Assembly (NCBI RefSeq): GCF_014466985.1
Contig: NZ_AP022826.1
Span: 1,426,001-1,490,000 of the forward strand
DNA: 64,000 bases
Direction of reading: 5' to 3'
DNA from: Nitrosophilus labii
GTDB lineage: Bacteria > Campylobacterota > Campylobacteria > Campylobacterales > Nitratiruptoraceae
Shown: piece by piece, positions 55,535 to 64,000 of the stretch
How positions within the stretch are numbered: the first letter of the stretch is position 1
Layout: the number at the start of each line of letters is the position of its first letter
Notes under the pieces: model-generated
The model's input: only the letters and a program-made list of their open reading frames with translations
Told to the model about the DNA's origin: nothing
The model's database searches: none
Position numbers and translations under genes: made by a program

Positions 55535-56302
55535 TCATCTAAAAGGGATTCCTCTTTTGGTATCTAAAACAAATTTTGCTAGATTCTTTACGTACTCATT
55601 ATCGCTTTCTTCATACAGCCTCAAAGCGGTTTCTTGTAAAGGCTTACCACTTAAAAAAAGCTCTTTATACGCCTTTTTTAAAACATCTACCGCTTCACGT
55701 CCTAGCTTTCTTCTAAGTCCAACTAGATTTAAACCCTTTAAAACCGCTCTATTTCCCTCTGCAAGGCAATAAGGAGGTATATCTTGAGACACGGCGCTAG
55801 CTCCAGCAATCATAGCATAATCACCGATTTTTACAAACTGATGTATAGGAGTCATTCCGCCTATCACTACGTTATCGCCTAGTTCAACGTGACCGGCAAG
55901 AGTTGCCGCGTTGGCTAAGATGCAGTTATTACCTATCTTGCAATCGTGAGCTATATGAACATATCCCATAAAAAAGTTATTATCACCTATAACAGTTTTT
56001 CCACCTCCCCCCTTGGTTCCAGGATTAAATAAACAAAACTCTCTTATAACGTTTCCATCGCCTATAATTAACTCTACACCTTCGCCGGCATATTTTAGAT
56101 CTTGAGGTTGAGAACCTACAACTGCATAGGAAAAAATTTTGCAATTTTTCCCCAGTTTTATTTTTCCGTATACACAAGCGCCTTGCAAAATCTCGCAGTT
56201 ATCACCTATTTCGGCATCTTTTGATATAAAAACATTCGCTTCTATCTTCACATTTCGACCGATTTTAGCTCCATCTTCTATTATCGCTCTATCAGAAATC
56301 AT
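55535..56302 (-). CDS. lpxA: UDP-N-acetylglucosamine acyltransferase
   Basis: 255 residues. Left-handed beta-helix hexapeptide repeats run through the first 190 residues (GDNCEILQGACVYGKIKLG), with the catalytic-His region YVHIAHDCKIGNNCILAN and the HQFVKIGDYAMIAGASA turn. A helical C-terminus ends GIPFR. It performs the first step of lipid A synthesis. It follows fabZ by 10 bp and uses 3-hydroxyacyl-ACP, the same intermediate as FabZ. Confidence 0.96.
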   Translation of the reverse strand: MISDRAIIEDGAKIGRNVKIEANVFISKDAEIGDNCEILQGACVYGKIKLGKNCKIFSYAVVGSQPQDLKYAGEGVELIIGDGNVIREFCLFNPGTKGGGGKTVIGDNNFFMGYVHIAHDCKIGNNCILANAATLAGHVELGDNVVIGGMTPIHQFVKIGDYAMIAGASAVSQDIPPYCLAEGNRAVLKGLNLVGLRRKLGREAVDVLKKAYKELFLSGKPLQETALRLYEESDNEYVKNLAKFVLDTKRGIPFR

Positions 56303-56312
56303 TTAATATTCC

Positions 56313-56762
56313 TCATTTATCTACTACCATAGCTTTAAGTTCGGCTTCCGCAACCAACTTATCATCAACGTAAGCTTTTCCTTCTAATACCCAGATAGCC
56401 CCTTTATGTTTTATAACGTTTATCTTATAAACGAGCCTGTCTCCAGGTCTTACCGGATTTCTGAATTTGGCTTTATCTATACTCATAAAGTATACAACTT
56501 TATCTTGGGCGCTCTCTTGTTCCTCTTTACTCATACTCTTAAAAGCCAAAACGCCGCCTGCCTGCGCTATTCCTTCGATAATCATTACACCTGGATATAT
56601 TGGGTGATCCGGAAAATGACCTTGGAAAACTTGTTCGGCAATAGTTACGTTTTTATATCCTTCTATATACTGATTTACTTTTATATCAGTAACTCTATCT
56701 ATAAGTAAAAAGGGGAATCTATGAGGGAGTATATTTTGAATCTCTACAACGTCCAACATCAT
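56313..56762 (-). CDS. fabZ: 3-hydroxyacyl-ACP dehydratase FabZ
   Basis: 149 residues. The N-terminal [14 protein letters not shown] and hotdog motif [21 protein letters not shown] contain the catalytic His and Glu. AAGGAAT precedes the start. It works in unsaturated and saturated fatty acid elongation, and it is in an operon with lpxA, as in most Gram-negative bacteria. Confidence 0.96.
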   Translation of the reverse strand: MMLDVVEIQNILPHRFPFLLIDRVTDIKVNQYIEGYKNVTIAEQVFQGHFPDHPIYPGVMIIEGIAQAGGVLAFKSMSKEEQESAQDKVVYFMSIDKAKFRNPVRPGDRLVYKINVIKHKGAIWVLEGKAYVDDKLVAEAELKAMVVDK

Positions 56763-56806
56763 ATTCCTTTATATAAAGTTTTGGCCAATTTAAATTTGGA
56801 ATAATT

Positions 56807-57889
56807 TTATCTTAAAGTTACTAAATTTTCTCTAACGTCATTATATAGTTCGCTTTTTAAATATACTTCCACTCTTTTTTGAGGTATTTGTTCTACTACT
56901 ATGATAGGAGAGGTATCACAGTCCCCTAAAGAGAGCAATTTTCTAACATCTATCTCTTTTTGTATCTCAATAGGAGAAAAAATCATCTCTTTTAAACTTT
57001 TAAGACTATAACCACTTAGTTTATTAAAAAGTTCAAGCTCTATAAATCTTACCTCTTCCCTGTTTAAATAGTAAACATCCTTTAATGAAAACTCTATTTT
57101 ACCTTTTGTATACTCTCTTTTCAAAGTAGAATAAAAAAGAAAATATGATGGAATAACTCTTTTATCCACTTTGACAAAAGCCCTTAAAATCCTATAATTT
57201 AAAAATTTCTGCCTAATTATTCTATATTTTTTACCCTCATTTTCAAGTTCTATCCTCTCACTGTATAATTTTAGCCTCTCTTCGATAGAAGCGGGTAAAA
57301 TCTGATTGTTTATAGGAGACAATAGCTCATCTAAAAATATGTTTTGCTCCTCCCTTTGCTTTTTAAGCCCAAACATACATCCACAATAATCTTGTCTGTA
57401 AAGTTGTTCCTCTTTCGTGACTCTTGCTTGATCTTGAGTTCCACCCTTTGCTCTATAATCTACAAAAACAAACTCTAATCCCAACTCTTTATCAACTCTT
57501 CTAGCAGATTCTTTTAACTGCTCTTGAGACTTTTTAGGGCTTACCAATAAAGTTGTAGTATATCTTTTTTCACCAAGTTCTTTTGCCTTTTTTGCAGCCA
57601 CTTCCAAACGTCTATCAAAGCAGACCATACATCTAGCACCCTTTTCGGGCTCATTCTCTAATCCTCTAACCGCTGCAAGCCAATTTTCAAAATCGTACTC
57701 GCCCTCTATAAGCTCTACTCCCAATCTTTTACAACTTCTTTTTACGTCTAAAAATCTTAGTTTATATTCACTGTATGGATGAATATTTGGATCATAAAAA
57801 AAGGCTATCAGCTTTTCGTTCGGAAAATCTTTTTTAAGTTTTTCTATAAAAAAGTGGCTATCTACGCTACAACAAATATGAACTAACAT
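56807..57889 (-). CDS. queH: Epoxyqueuosine reductase QueH with C-terminal extension
   Basis: 360 residues. The N-terminal part (1-180) has the QueH cysteine pairs: HICCSVDS near the start, then ARCMVCFDRR, and DYCGCMFGL, plus FFYDPNIHPYSEY. It reduces epoxyqueuosine to queuosine in tRNA. The remaining 180 residues have no motif I recognise; they are longer than in minimal QueH proteins and appear alpha/beta. The gene lies between nadE and fabZ on the same strand. Confidence 0.85.
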   Translation of the reverse strand: MLVHICCSVDSHFFIEKLKKDFPNEKLIAFFYDPNIHPYSEYKLRFLDVKRSCKRLGVELIEGEYDFENWLAAVRGLENEPEKGARCMVCFDRRLEVAAKKAKELGEKRYTTTLLVSPKKSQEQLKESARRVDKELGLEFVFVDYRAKGGTQDQARVTKEEQLYRQDYCGCMFGLKKQREEQNIFLDELLSPINNQILPASIEERLKLYSERIELENEGKKYRIIRQKFLNYRILRAFVKVDKRVIPSYFLFYSTLKREYTKGKIEFSLKDVYYLNREEVRFIELELFNKLSGYSLKSLKEMIFSPIEIQKEIDVRKLLSLGDCDTSPIIVVEQIPQKRVEVYLKSELYNDVRENLVTLR

Positions 57890-57913
57890 TTTCCTCCATT
57901 AACTATGCTTTAA

Positions 57914-59812
57914 CTAATCAAGCTCTTTGATCCAATCTTCAGCAACGGCGTCACTAGGCATTCTCCAATCACCTCTGGGACTTAAAGATATGGTACCTAC
58001 TTTCGGTCCATCCGGCATACAACTTCTTTTAAACTGATTTGCAAAAAATCTTTTAATAAAGACTTTTAGCCATCTTTTAATAGTCTCTTCTTCATACTTT
58101 TGTCCAAACGCGATCTTTGCTAGATATCCTATCTTTTTAGGTTCAGCTCCATACTTAAAAAAATGGTAAAGAAAAAAATCGTGAAGCTCATAAGGACCTA
58201 TAATCTCTTCCGTTTTTTGCTCAATCTTTTCGTTTTTGCTAGGAAGTAGTTCAGGTGATACTGGAGTGGAGCTTATATCTTTTAAAATATTTGCCACCTT
58301 ATCATCCATCTTTGAAGCCACCCACTCTATCACATATCTAACCAAAGTTTTAGGAACAGAAGCATTAACGTTATACATAGAGATATGATCCGCGTTATAT
58401 GTAGAAAAGCCTAGCGCTATCTCGCTTAAATCTCCAGTTCCAACAACTATACCGCCCTCTTTATTGGCTATATCCATAAGGATCTGAGTTCTCTCTCTTG
58501 CTTGAGCATTTTCGTAAGTTACGTCGTGTAACTTAGGATCGTGCCCAATCTCTTTAAAGTGCTCTAAAACAGCATCTTTTATATCAATCTCTCTAAAATC
58601 GACTCCCAAATATCTACATAAAGCTTTCGCATTTTTATAAGTTCTACTAGTTGTTCCAAATCCTGGCATAGTAATGGCTATGACATTTTTGGTATCCATT
58701 TCCAATAGTTCCATTGTCTTTACGCAGACTAAAAGCGCCAAAGTAGAATCAAGACCTCCAGAAATTCCTATGATGAGTTTTGGGTTTCCTATATGCTCTA
58801 CCCTCTTTGCCAAACCGGCCGTTTGTATATTAAAAATCTCTTCACATCTACTGTCTCTCAAAGCCGGATTTGACGGAACGAAAGGGTGTGGGTCGATAAA
58901 TCTTTTTATATCCGTTAGCTTGTTAGTATCGTAAGTTTTAACAAATCTAAACTCTTCTATATCTTCATCTTTAAAAGATGTTTCGCTAACTCTAGTATAT
59001 TTTAACTTTTCTACGTCTATATCGGCGTAAACTATCTGGTTCTCTCTTTGAAACCTTTCATTTTCGCTCAATACAGTACCGTTTTCGGCTATTATAAGAT
59101 GCCCCCCATAAACAAGATCTGTTGTTGACTCATACACCCCGCTAGAAGCGTAAACATAAGCGGCTATACATCTTGCACTCTGAGTCTTTACTAATTCTCG
59201 TCTATACTCGTATTTGCCTACATACTCGTTACTTGCGGATAGATTAAAGATTATCTGCGCTCCGGCAATAGATTGATATAAAGATGGAGGAGTCACCGCC
59301 CATAGATCTTCGCATATCTCAACACCAAAAATTGTCTCTTCTGTCTCAAACAAAATATCTAAACCAAAAGGTACAACTTTATCTAAGACTTTTAAAGACT
59401 CATTTTTTATATCTTTTCCGCTAACAAACCACCTCCTTTCATAAAACTCTCTATATGTGGGAAGATACTTTTTGGGTACCACTCCCAAAACTTCGCCTTT
59501 TTGACATACAAAAGCGCTGTTGTACATCCTACTTTTAAATAATACCGGCGCTCCGATTATAAAGATGATATTTAACTCTTTGGTTTTTTCTAATATATAT
59601 CTTAGTCCCTTTTGAACCTCGCTATTTATTACCTTTTGAAAAAAAAGATCGCTAGCACTATAGCTTGTTAGAGAAAGCTCTGGAAAAACTAAAATTGATA
59701 TACTCTTTTTTTCCGCTTCAAAAACCAACCGTACAATCTCTTTAACGTTTTTCTCTACGCTGCCTACCCAAACTTTCGGTGAAGCAGCGGCAACTCTTAA
59801 AAATCCGTACAT
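57914..59812 (-). CDS. nadE: Glutamine-dependent NAD+ synthetase
   Basis: 632 residues. The N-terminal nitrilase-type glutaminase domain (1-275) has the triad region: Glu in VFPELSLTSYS, Lys in PKKYLPTYREFYE and Cys in FGVEICEDLWAV. The C-terminal synthetase has SGGLDSTLALLV (ATP pyrophosphatase loop) and GTGDLSEIALGFST. It makes NAD+ from nicotinate adenine dinucleotide with glutamine as nitrogen donor. It starts two bases after the cyclophilin gene ends. Confidence 0.95.
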   Translation of the reverse strand: MYGFLRVAAASPKVWVGSVEKNVKEIVRLVFEAEKKSISILVFPELSLTSYSASDLFFQKVINSEVQKGLRYILEKTKELNIIFIIGAPVLFKSRMYNSAFVCQKGEVLGVVPKKYLPTYREFYERRWFVSGKDIKNESLKVLDKVVPFGLDILFETEETIFGVEICEDLWAVTPPSLYQSIAGAQIIFNLSASNEYVGKYEYRRELVKTQSARCIAAYVYASSGVYESTTDLVYGGHLIIAENGTVLSENERFQRENQIVYADIDVEKLKYTRVSETSFKDEDIEEFRFVKTYDTNKLTDIKRFIDPHPFVPSNPALRDSRCEEIFNIQTAGLAKRVEHIGNPKLIIGISGGLDSTLALLVCVKTMELLEMDTKNVIAITMPGFGTTSRTYKNAKALCRYLGVDFREIDIKDAVLEHFKEIGHDPKLHDVTYENAQARERTQILMDIANKEGGIVVGTGDLSEIALGFSTYNADHISMYNVNASVPKTLVRYVIEWVASKMDDKVANILKDISSTPVSPELLPSKNEKIEQKTEEIIGPYELHDFFLYHFFKYGAEPKKIGYLAKIAFGQKYEEETIKRWLKVFIKRFFANQFKRSCMPDGPKVGTISLSPRGDWRMPSDAVAEDWIKELD

Positions 59813-59814
59813 CT

Positions 59815-60330
59815 TTACTCTCTGTTTTCAAAAATCTCAATTTTCTCTATGATATCTCCTTGATCTATCATATCGAGCGTCATAAAAGAAGTTGCATCAT
59901 TCTCCTCTATCTGCCCAAAAACAGTATGTACCCCGTCAAGATGAGGACAATCTACAAAACAGATAAAAAATTGACTTCCACCGGTATCTCTTCCGGCGTG
60001 AGCCATAGAGATAGCTCCTCTTTTATGTTTATGTATATTTTTATCACATTCGCAAGGAATCGCCCAGCCAGGACCCCCCGTACCTGTTCCGCTAGGACAT
60101 CCTCCTTGTGCCATAAAACCTTTTATGACTCTATGAAAGTTTAATCCCTCATAAAAACCCTCTTTTGCTAAATGAGCAAAATTGGCTACCGTGTTTGGAA
60201 CCTCTTTGGGAAATAGTTTTATCCAAATATCCCCTTTATTTTTTATCACAATTTTAGCCCACTGAAGTTTTTGTAACTCATCTTTAGAAAGATTGTAAGT
60301 TTTAAGTTTTTTACCAAATCTTGAAAACAT
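59815..60330 (-). CDS. Cyclophilin-type peptidyl-prolyl cis-trans isomerase
   Basis: 171 residues without a signal peptide, so it is cytosolic. Active-site motifs include LNFHRVIKGFMAQGGCPSGT, AMAHAGRDTGGSQFFI and LDGVHTVFGQI; His, Arg, Phe and Gln of the cyclophilin site are present. AAGGA precedes the ATG. It shares the upstream region with the divergent FadL-type gene and is transcribed with nadE. Confidence 0.93.
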   Translation of the reverse strand: MFSRFGKKLKTYNLSKDELQKLQWAKIVIKNKGDIWIKLFPKEVPNTVANFAHLAKEGFYEGLNFHRVIKGFMAQGGCPSGTGTGGPGWAIPCECDKNIHKHKRGAISMAHAGRDTGGSQFFICFVDCPHLDGVHTVFGQIEENDATSFMTLDMIDQGDIIEKIEIFENRE

Positions 60331-60446
60331 CCTTTTCCTTTTTATACAAATTTAAACTATTTTTAATTATACCAAATAATTTCACCTAATTTTTCGTTTC
60401 ATTTTGATAAAATATCCGAAATAATTCCAAATCAAAAGGACTAAAT

Positions 60447-61700
60447 ATGAAAAAAATTACTTCCATCTTGCTATCAACAGCAGCGGCATCAACACTCTTT
60501 GCAGCAGCATACAAAATCCCGGAGCAATCAGTCAAATCGGTGGCCCTAGGAGCTGCTTACGTTGCAGGAGCGGACGAAGCGGACGCGAGTTACTTTAACC
60601 CAGCGAATATGAGTTTTATGGATGATGGACAAAAGTTTGAACTATCTCTAACTGCAATCTATCTTCCAAAAGTAAAATATGAAGGAGAGCAGATAGTTTC
60701 AATTTCTCCTCTTACGACAATTGGTGCCGATAATAAAACTAAGTCAGAGTCTTTTCTTATACCTCATTTACATTTTGTTTCAAAACCTTACGGAAAGTTT
60801 AGATACGGTTTCTCGCTTACAACTCCAGCTGGACTTTCAAAAAGATGGGAAAACACGCCCCAAACTTGGTTTGCTAAAGAATTTACACTAAGAGTGGCCG
60901 AGTTTAACCCAACCTTTTCTTATTTGGTAAATGAAAACTTCTCTATTGGTGGGGGATTAAGAGCAATATTTACGGACGGAAAGATAAAGTTCACGCCGCC
61001 AGTTAATTCGACTACATCACTAGATTACGATCTTGATGGAGATATAAGAACCTCTTACGGTTATAACCTTGCTTTAAGTTATAGATTTGATGACAGTTTG
61101 ATAGTTTCTGCAACATATAGATCAAAAGTTAATCTCAAAGAAAAAGGAGACGCCACAATTACAACTTTAGTAAACGGTGCCGTTGCCGGAAGCGTAACTA
61201 CAATAGGAAGAGTCACGGTCCCTCTTCCGGCAACATATACTTTGGCAACTGCATTAAAAATTAACGAAAAAGCCAAATTTGAATTAGTTTACGAAAGAAC
61301 TTTATGGAGCAGTTACGAAAGTTTGGATATAACTTTCGATAACGCTTCAGTATACGATGTCCATAAAGAAAAGAGCTGGGAAGACACAAACACTTTTAGA
61401 ATGGGACTTACCTACAAGAATAGCGACAAACTCACGACAATGTACGGCTTTGCCTACGATCAAACACCGATTCCTAGTAGAACTTTAGGTTACGAACTAC
61501 CAGACAGTGACGCTTTGATCTTTTCGCTAGGCGCTCTTTACAAAGCAACCGAAGATATCAAAATCGGCATAGCATATCTGTATGATTATAAACTAGAAAG
61601 AACTATTGAACTTTCAGACCAAAATATCAACGGTATTGTTGGAACTTTTTCCGACGGCGGTGCCCATCTATTAAATCTATCTTTAAACTATAGGTTCTAA
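60447..61700 (+). CDS. OmpP1/FadL/TodX-family outer-membrane transport protein
   Basis: 417 residues. The signal peptide ends at about residue 20 (STLFAAA). The mature N-terminus AYKIPEQSVKSVALGAAYVAGADEADASYFNPANMSF has the NPA motif typical of FadL-family plugs, and the protein ends in aromatic YRF. FadL-type channels move long-chain fatty acids or other hydrophobic compounds. It sits one base upstream of an acyl-CoA ligase gene, an arrangement that fits uptake and activation of exogenous fatty acids. AAAGGAC precedes the start. Confidence 0.88.
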   Translation: MKKITSILLSTAAASTLFAAAYKIPEQSVKSVALGAAYVAGADEADASYFNPANMSFMDDGQKFELSLTAIYLPKVKYEGEQIVSISPLTTIGADNKTKSESFLIPHLHFVSKPYGKFRYGFSLTTPAGLSKRWENTPQTWFAKEFTLRVAEFNPTFSYLVNENFSIGGGLRAIFTDGKIKFTPPVNSTTSLDYDLDGDIRTSYGYNLALSYRFDDSLIVSATYRSKVNLKEKGDATITTLVNGAVAGSVTTIGRVTVPLPATYTLATALKINEKAKFELVYERTLWSSYESLDITFDNASVYDVHKEKSWEDTNTFRMGLTYKNSDKLTTMYGFAYDQTPIPSRTLGYELPDSDALIFSLGALYKATEDIKIGIAYLYDYKLERTIELSDQNINGIVGTFSDGGAHLLNLSLNYRF

Positions 61701-61701
61701 A

Positions 61702-63258
61702 ATGCTCGAATACAGATTCAACAGCTTTTATGAAATTCTCTCGCTTCACGCTCAAAAAAGGCCAAAACATACGGCCCTTTTTGACGGAGATAGAAAGATC
61801 TCATATAAAAGATTGAAACTTAAAGTAGATACTTTTGCTAGGTTTTTAGAATTTATCGGGATAAAAGAGAACGACAAAATAGGCATATTAGTAGTAAATT
61901 CGCCAGAATTCATAGTTTCATTTCTAGCTGCCGGCAAATTAGGGGCAATCCCAGTACCCATAAATACCTTTTTAAAAGAGGAAGAGATAGCCTATATCCT
62001 AAACGACTCTAACGCAAAGATTCTAATCTCATCGGCAAAGTTCTCAAAAGAGACCAAAAATCTTTTCGATAAAACCTCTATCCAAAAGATTATATGGGAG
62101 GGCGATTTTGAGGAGCTTGACGAGAGAAATATAAGCTTTAAAGAGATTTTGTCAAATCTAGAATCCCACGAAAAAATACTCTTCAATGCCGATATAGATC
62201 ATATTGCTACTATCATATATACTTCAGGTACTACCGGTAAACCAAAAGGCGCTATACTTACTTATAGAAACATATTTTCAAACATATTGGGAGTGGAAAA
62301 ACTCTTAACTATCACGCCCAAAGATAGATTTATAGTCTATTTGCCTATGTTTCACTCATTTACTCTAACGGTAACTGTACTTCTTCCGCTATATTTTGCA
62401 AGTCCCATCGTTATAGTTAGATCCATAATGCCTTTTTCAAATATAATCAAACAGGTTCTTTTAAAAAGAGTTACTATTTTTACCGGAGTTCCCGATGTTT
62501 ACAAAGCTTTGTCAAAAGCAAAACTTCCTTGGTATTTTCACTGGTTTAACAAAGTTAAATTTTACATTAGTGGAGCTGCGGCACTTCCTGAAGATACTTT
62601 AAAAAGATTTAGCCAAAAATTTAAAAAAGGAAAGCTCCTAGAGGGCTACGGACTTAGCGAATGCTCTCCGGTGGTTGCGGTAAATCTTCCCAAAAAACAA
62701 AAACCAAAATCGGTGGGTCCGGCAATCCCAGGAGTTGAAGTCAAAATAGTAGATGAAGATATGGTAGAACTTCCATTAGGAGAGATAGGAGAGATTATAG
62801 TAAAAGGCGACAATGTAATGCAAGGCTACCTAAATCGCCCTGAAGCCACGTCGGAAACTATAGTAAACGGATGGCTAAGAACCGGAGATTTGGGATATAT
62901 AGACGAAGATGGTTTTATTTATATAGTAGATAGAAAAAAAGATCTTATTATCTCAAAAGGTATCAACATCTACCCAAGAGAGATAGAAGAGATATTGATG
63001 AACAATCCTTACATCAAAGCCGCAGCCGTAATAGGCCAAAAGGATGAAAAAAGTGGAGAAGTACCTATAGCTTACGTTGAAATTGAGGAGGATGCTAAAA
63101 TCAGCGAAAATGAGATAAAAAAATACCTAAAAGAGCACTTAGCCAATTTTAAAATACCAAAGTCAGTATTTATAGTGGATGAACTTCCAAAAAACGCCAC
63201 CGGAAAAGTTTTAAAAAGAGTTCTGAAAGAGAAGCTTGGCAAAGCCGATAGGTCTTAA
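61702..63258 (+). CDS. Long-chain acyl-CoA ligase (AMP-forming), FadD-like
   Basis: 518 residues. ANL-superfamily motifs: the P-loop YTSGTTGKPKGA near 175, GYGLSECSPVVAVN near 320, GWLRTGDLGYIDEDGF near 395, and RKKDLIISKGINIYPREIEE with the C-terminal catalytic lysine in NATGKVLKR. It activates fatty or other carboxylic acids with ATP and CoA. It starts one base after the FadL-type gene (TAAAATG), so it is translationally coupled. The chain-length specificity cannot be told from sequence. No beta-oxidation genes are seen here. Confidence 0.88.
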   Translation: MLEYRFNSFYEILSLHAQKRPKHTALFDGDRKISYKRLKLKVDTFARFLEFIGIKENDKIGILVVNSPEFIVSFLAAGKLGAIPVPINTFLKEEEIAYILNDSNAKILISSAKFSKETKNLFDKTSIQKIIWEGDFEELDERNISFKEILSNLESHEKILFNADIDHIATIIYTSGTTGKPKGAILTYRNIFSNILGVEKLLTITPKDRFIVYLPMFHSFTLTVTVLLPLYFASPIVIVRSIMPFSNIIKQVLLKRVTIFTGVPDVYKALSKAKLPWYFHWFNKVKFYISGAAALPEDTLKRFSQKFKKGKLLEGYGLSECSPVVAVNLPKKQKPKSVGPAIPGVEVKIVDEDMVELPLGEIGEIIVKGDNVMQGYLNRPEATSETIVNGWLRTGDLGYIDEDGFIYIVDRKKDLIISKGINIYPREIEEILMNNPYIKAAAVIGQKDEKSGEVPIAYVEIEEDAKISENEIKKYLKEHLANFKIPKSVFIVDELPKNATGKVLKRVLKEKLGKADRS

Positions 63259-63271
63259 AAACAAGGAAAAA

Positions 63272-64000
63272 ATGAAAATAGCAATAGTTGGCGTCGGAGG
63301 AGTAGGAGGATATATAGGTGCAAAATTGTCCAAAGTGACTAAAGTAGATCTTATTACGCAAAATCCTCAAAATCTTAAAGATGGTATCGTGTTGATAGAA
63401 GATGGCAAAAAGAGTTTTTATAAAAACTTTAGCACCTATCAAACTCCTCCAAAAGATATAGTTTACGACTGCGTTATTTTTGCCGTCAAAAGTTATGTTT
63501 TAAAAGAAGCCGTAAAAAATATAGAAAATAACGTATCAAAACATACTATCATCTTGCCTCTTTTAAACGGTATAGAACCTTATGAGATCTTAAAAAATAG
63601 TTTTAAAGACTCAAACGTAGCTAAAGGGGCTATATATATTATCTCAAACAAAACAGGTAAAAACGAGATAACCTTAAAAGGAAAAGGTGCATATATAGTT
63701 TTTGGAAAAGATTATGAAGTTAATTCTCTTTTATGGTTAAAAGATCTTTTTGAAAAATCTGACATAAAAACCAAACTTACAAAACAGATAGATAAAGAGA
63801 TCTGGAAAAAGTATCTATTCATCGCGGCAACCTCGGCACTGACAAGCTACTATAAAGCCACATTCGGCGAGATAGGGAAAAATCATTTAAAAGAGTATGA
63901 GACTCTGCTTGATGAGATTATCCAGATAGCAAACGAAAAAGGCGTCTCCTTAGAACAAGATGACAAAAAAAGAGCAATAGAGCTTCTTTTAAAATCTCCC
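63272..64000 (+). CDS. panE: 2-dehydropantoate 2-reductase (ketopantoate reductase), partial at window end
   Basis: 243 residues to the edge, with no stop in the window. The N-terminal Rossmann motif GVGGVGGYIGAKL binds NADPH; PLLNGIEPYEIL, with the Asn of the PanE active site, and KEIWKKYLFIAATSALTSYYKATFGEI, with the catalytic Lys in the PanE C-terminal domain, are visible. AAGGAAAAA precedes the ATG. It acts in pantothenate (hence CoA) synthesis, which would supply CoA to the ligase upstream, although that may be coincidence. The closely related ApbA name is also used for this family. Confidence 0.85.
   Translation, partial: MKIAIVGVGGVGGYIGAKLSKVTKVDLITQNPQNLKDGIVLIEDGKKSFYKNFSTYQTPPKDIVYDCVIFAVKSYVLKEAVKNIENNVSKHTIILPLLNGIEPYEILKNSFKDSNVAKGAIYIISNKTGKNEITLKGKGAYIVFGKDYEVNSLLWLKDLFEKSDIKTKLTKQIDKEIWKKYLFIAATSALTSYYKATFGEIGKNHLKEYETLLDEIIQIANEKGVSLEQDDKKRAIELLLKSP

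Overview
The window is a 64 kb piece of a low-GC bacterial chromosome, most likely from the Campylobacterota (Epsilonproteobacteria). This rests on the gene order fabZ-lpxA-clpX-mreB-mreC-carB (a run I remember from Campylobacter), a PEB4-like parvulin, an SPL-type radical SAM protein, a short YrdC-like protein next to carB, and AT-rich codon use. A Tat-exported molybdenum oxidoreductase with NrfD and ferredoxin subunits points to anaerobic respiration of sulfur, arsenic or similar compounds, as expected of a free-living, possibly sulfidic or vent-dwelling organism. No search was run, so the genus is not named.

Layout. 1-2466 (minus): molybdenum oxidoreductase operon in the order FeS subunit, NrfD subunit, catalytic subunit (cut by the window edge). 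2827-11084: a complete phosphate regulon, with phoU-phoB-phoR-like genes on minus and pstS, a porin and pstCAB on plus. Both promoter regions carry the same GTAAY-N6-GTAAY direct repeat followed by a -10-like hexamer. 11095-15739: SNase-like protein, eIF2B-like protein, DUF3817 protein, radical SAM protein, Kef-type antiporter. 16190-21441: a 1636-residue calcium-binding-repeat lipoprotein and a small membrane protein in AT-rich surroundings. 21749-26606: a response regulator and a 7TMR-DISM histidine kinase flanking two decayed genes. 26641-33243 (minus): PiT phosphate transporter, hisD, a PLP enzyme, fructose-bisphosphate aldolase, parvulin, YebC. 33664-37495: nth, lipoprotein, pepD, host-attachment-like protein, galU. 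37492-45857: cobalamin-related genes (btuB-like receptor, cobalamin adenosyltransferase, metH) with an AAA ATPase and an orphan RHH protein. 46390-47726: a broken IS256-family element lying against remnants that look like an N-ATPase atpQ/atpR pair. 48076-60330 (minus): yrdC-like, carB, mreCB, clpX, lpxA, fabZ, queH, nadE, cyclophilin. 60447-64000 (plus): FadL-type porin, acyl-CoA ligase, and the start of panE.

The most unusual signal is a set of short tandem repeats and palindrome-rich inserts. Heptamers (GGAATTG, ACATTGG and GGTTGAA types), octamers (GTTGAGTR type) and a 15-mer occur between genes. Heptamers also occur in frame inside a PLP-enzyme gene (three sites) and at the N-terminus of the YrdC-like gene. 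A separate GC-rich 39-nt insert lies in frame in the IS256 transposase, a 108-bp palindrome-rich unit is perfectly duplicated between lpxA and clpX, and a ~190-bp nested palindrome sits between pstS and the porin gene. Together they suggest a genome seeded with small repetitive elements that tolerate or use reading frames.

The window holds no rRNA, tRNA, CRISPR array or prophage that I could recognise.
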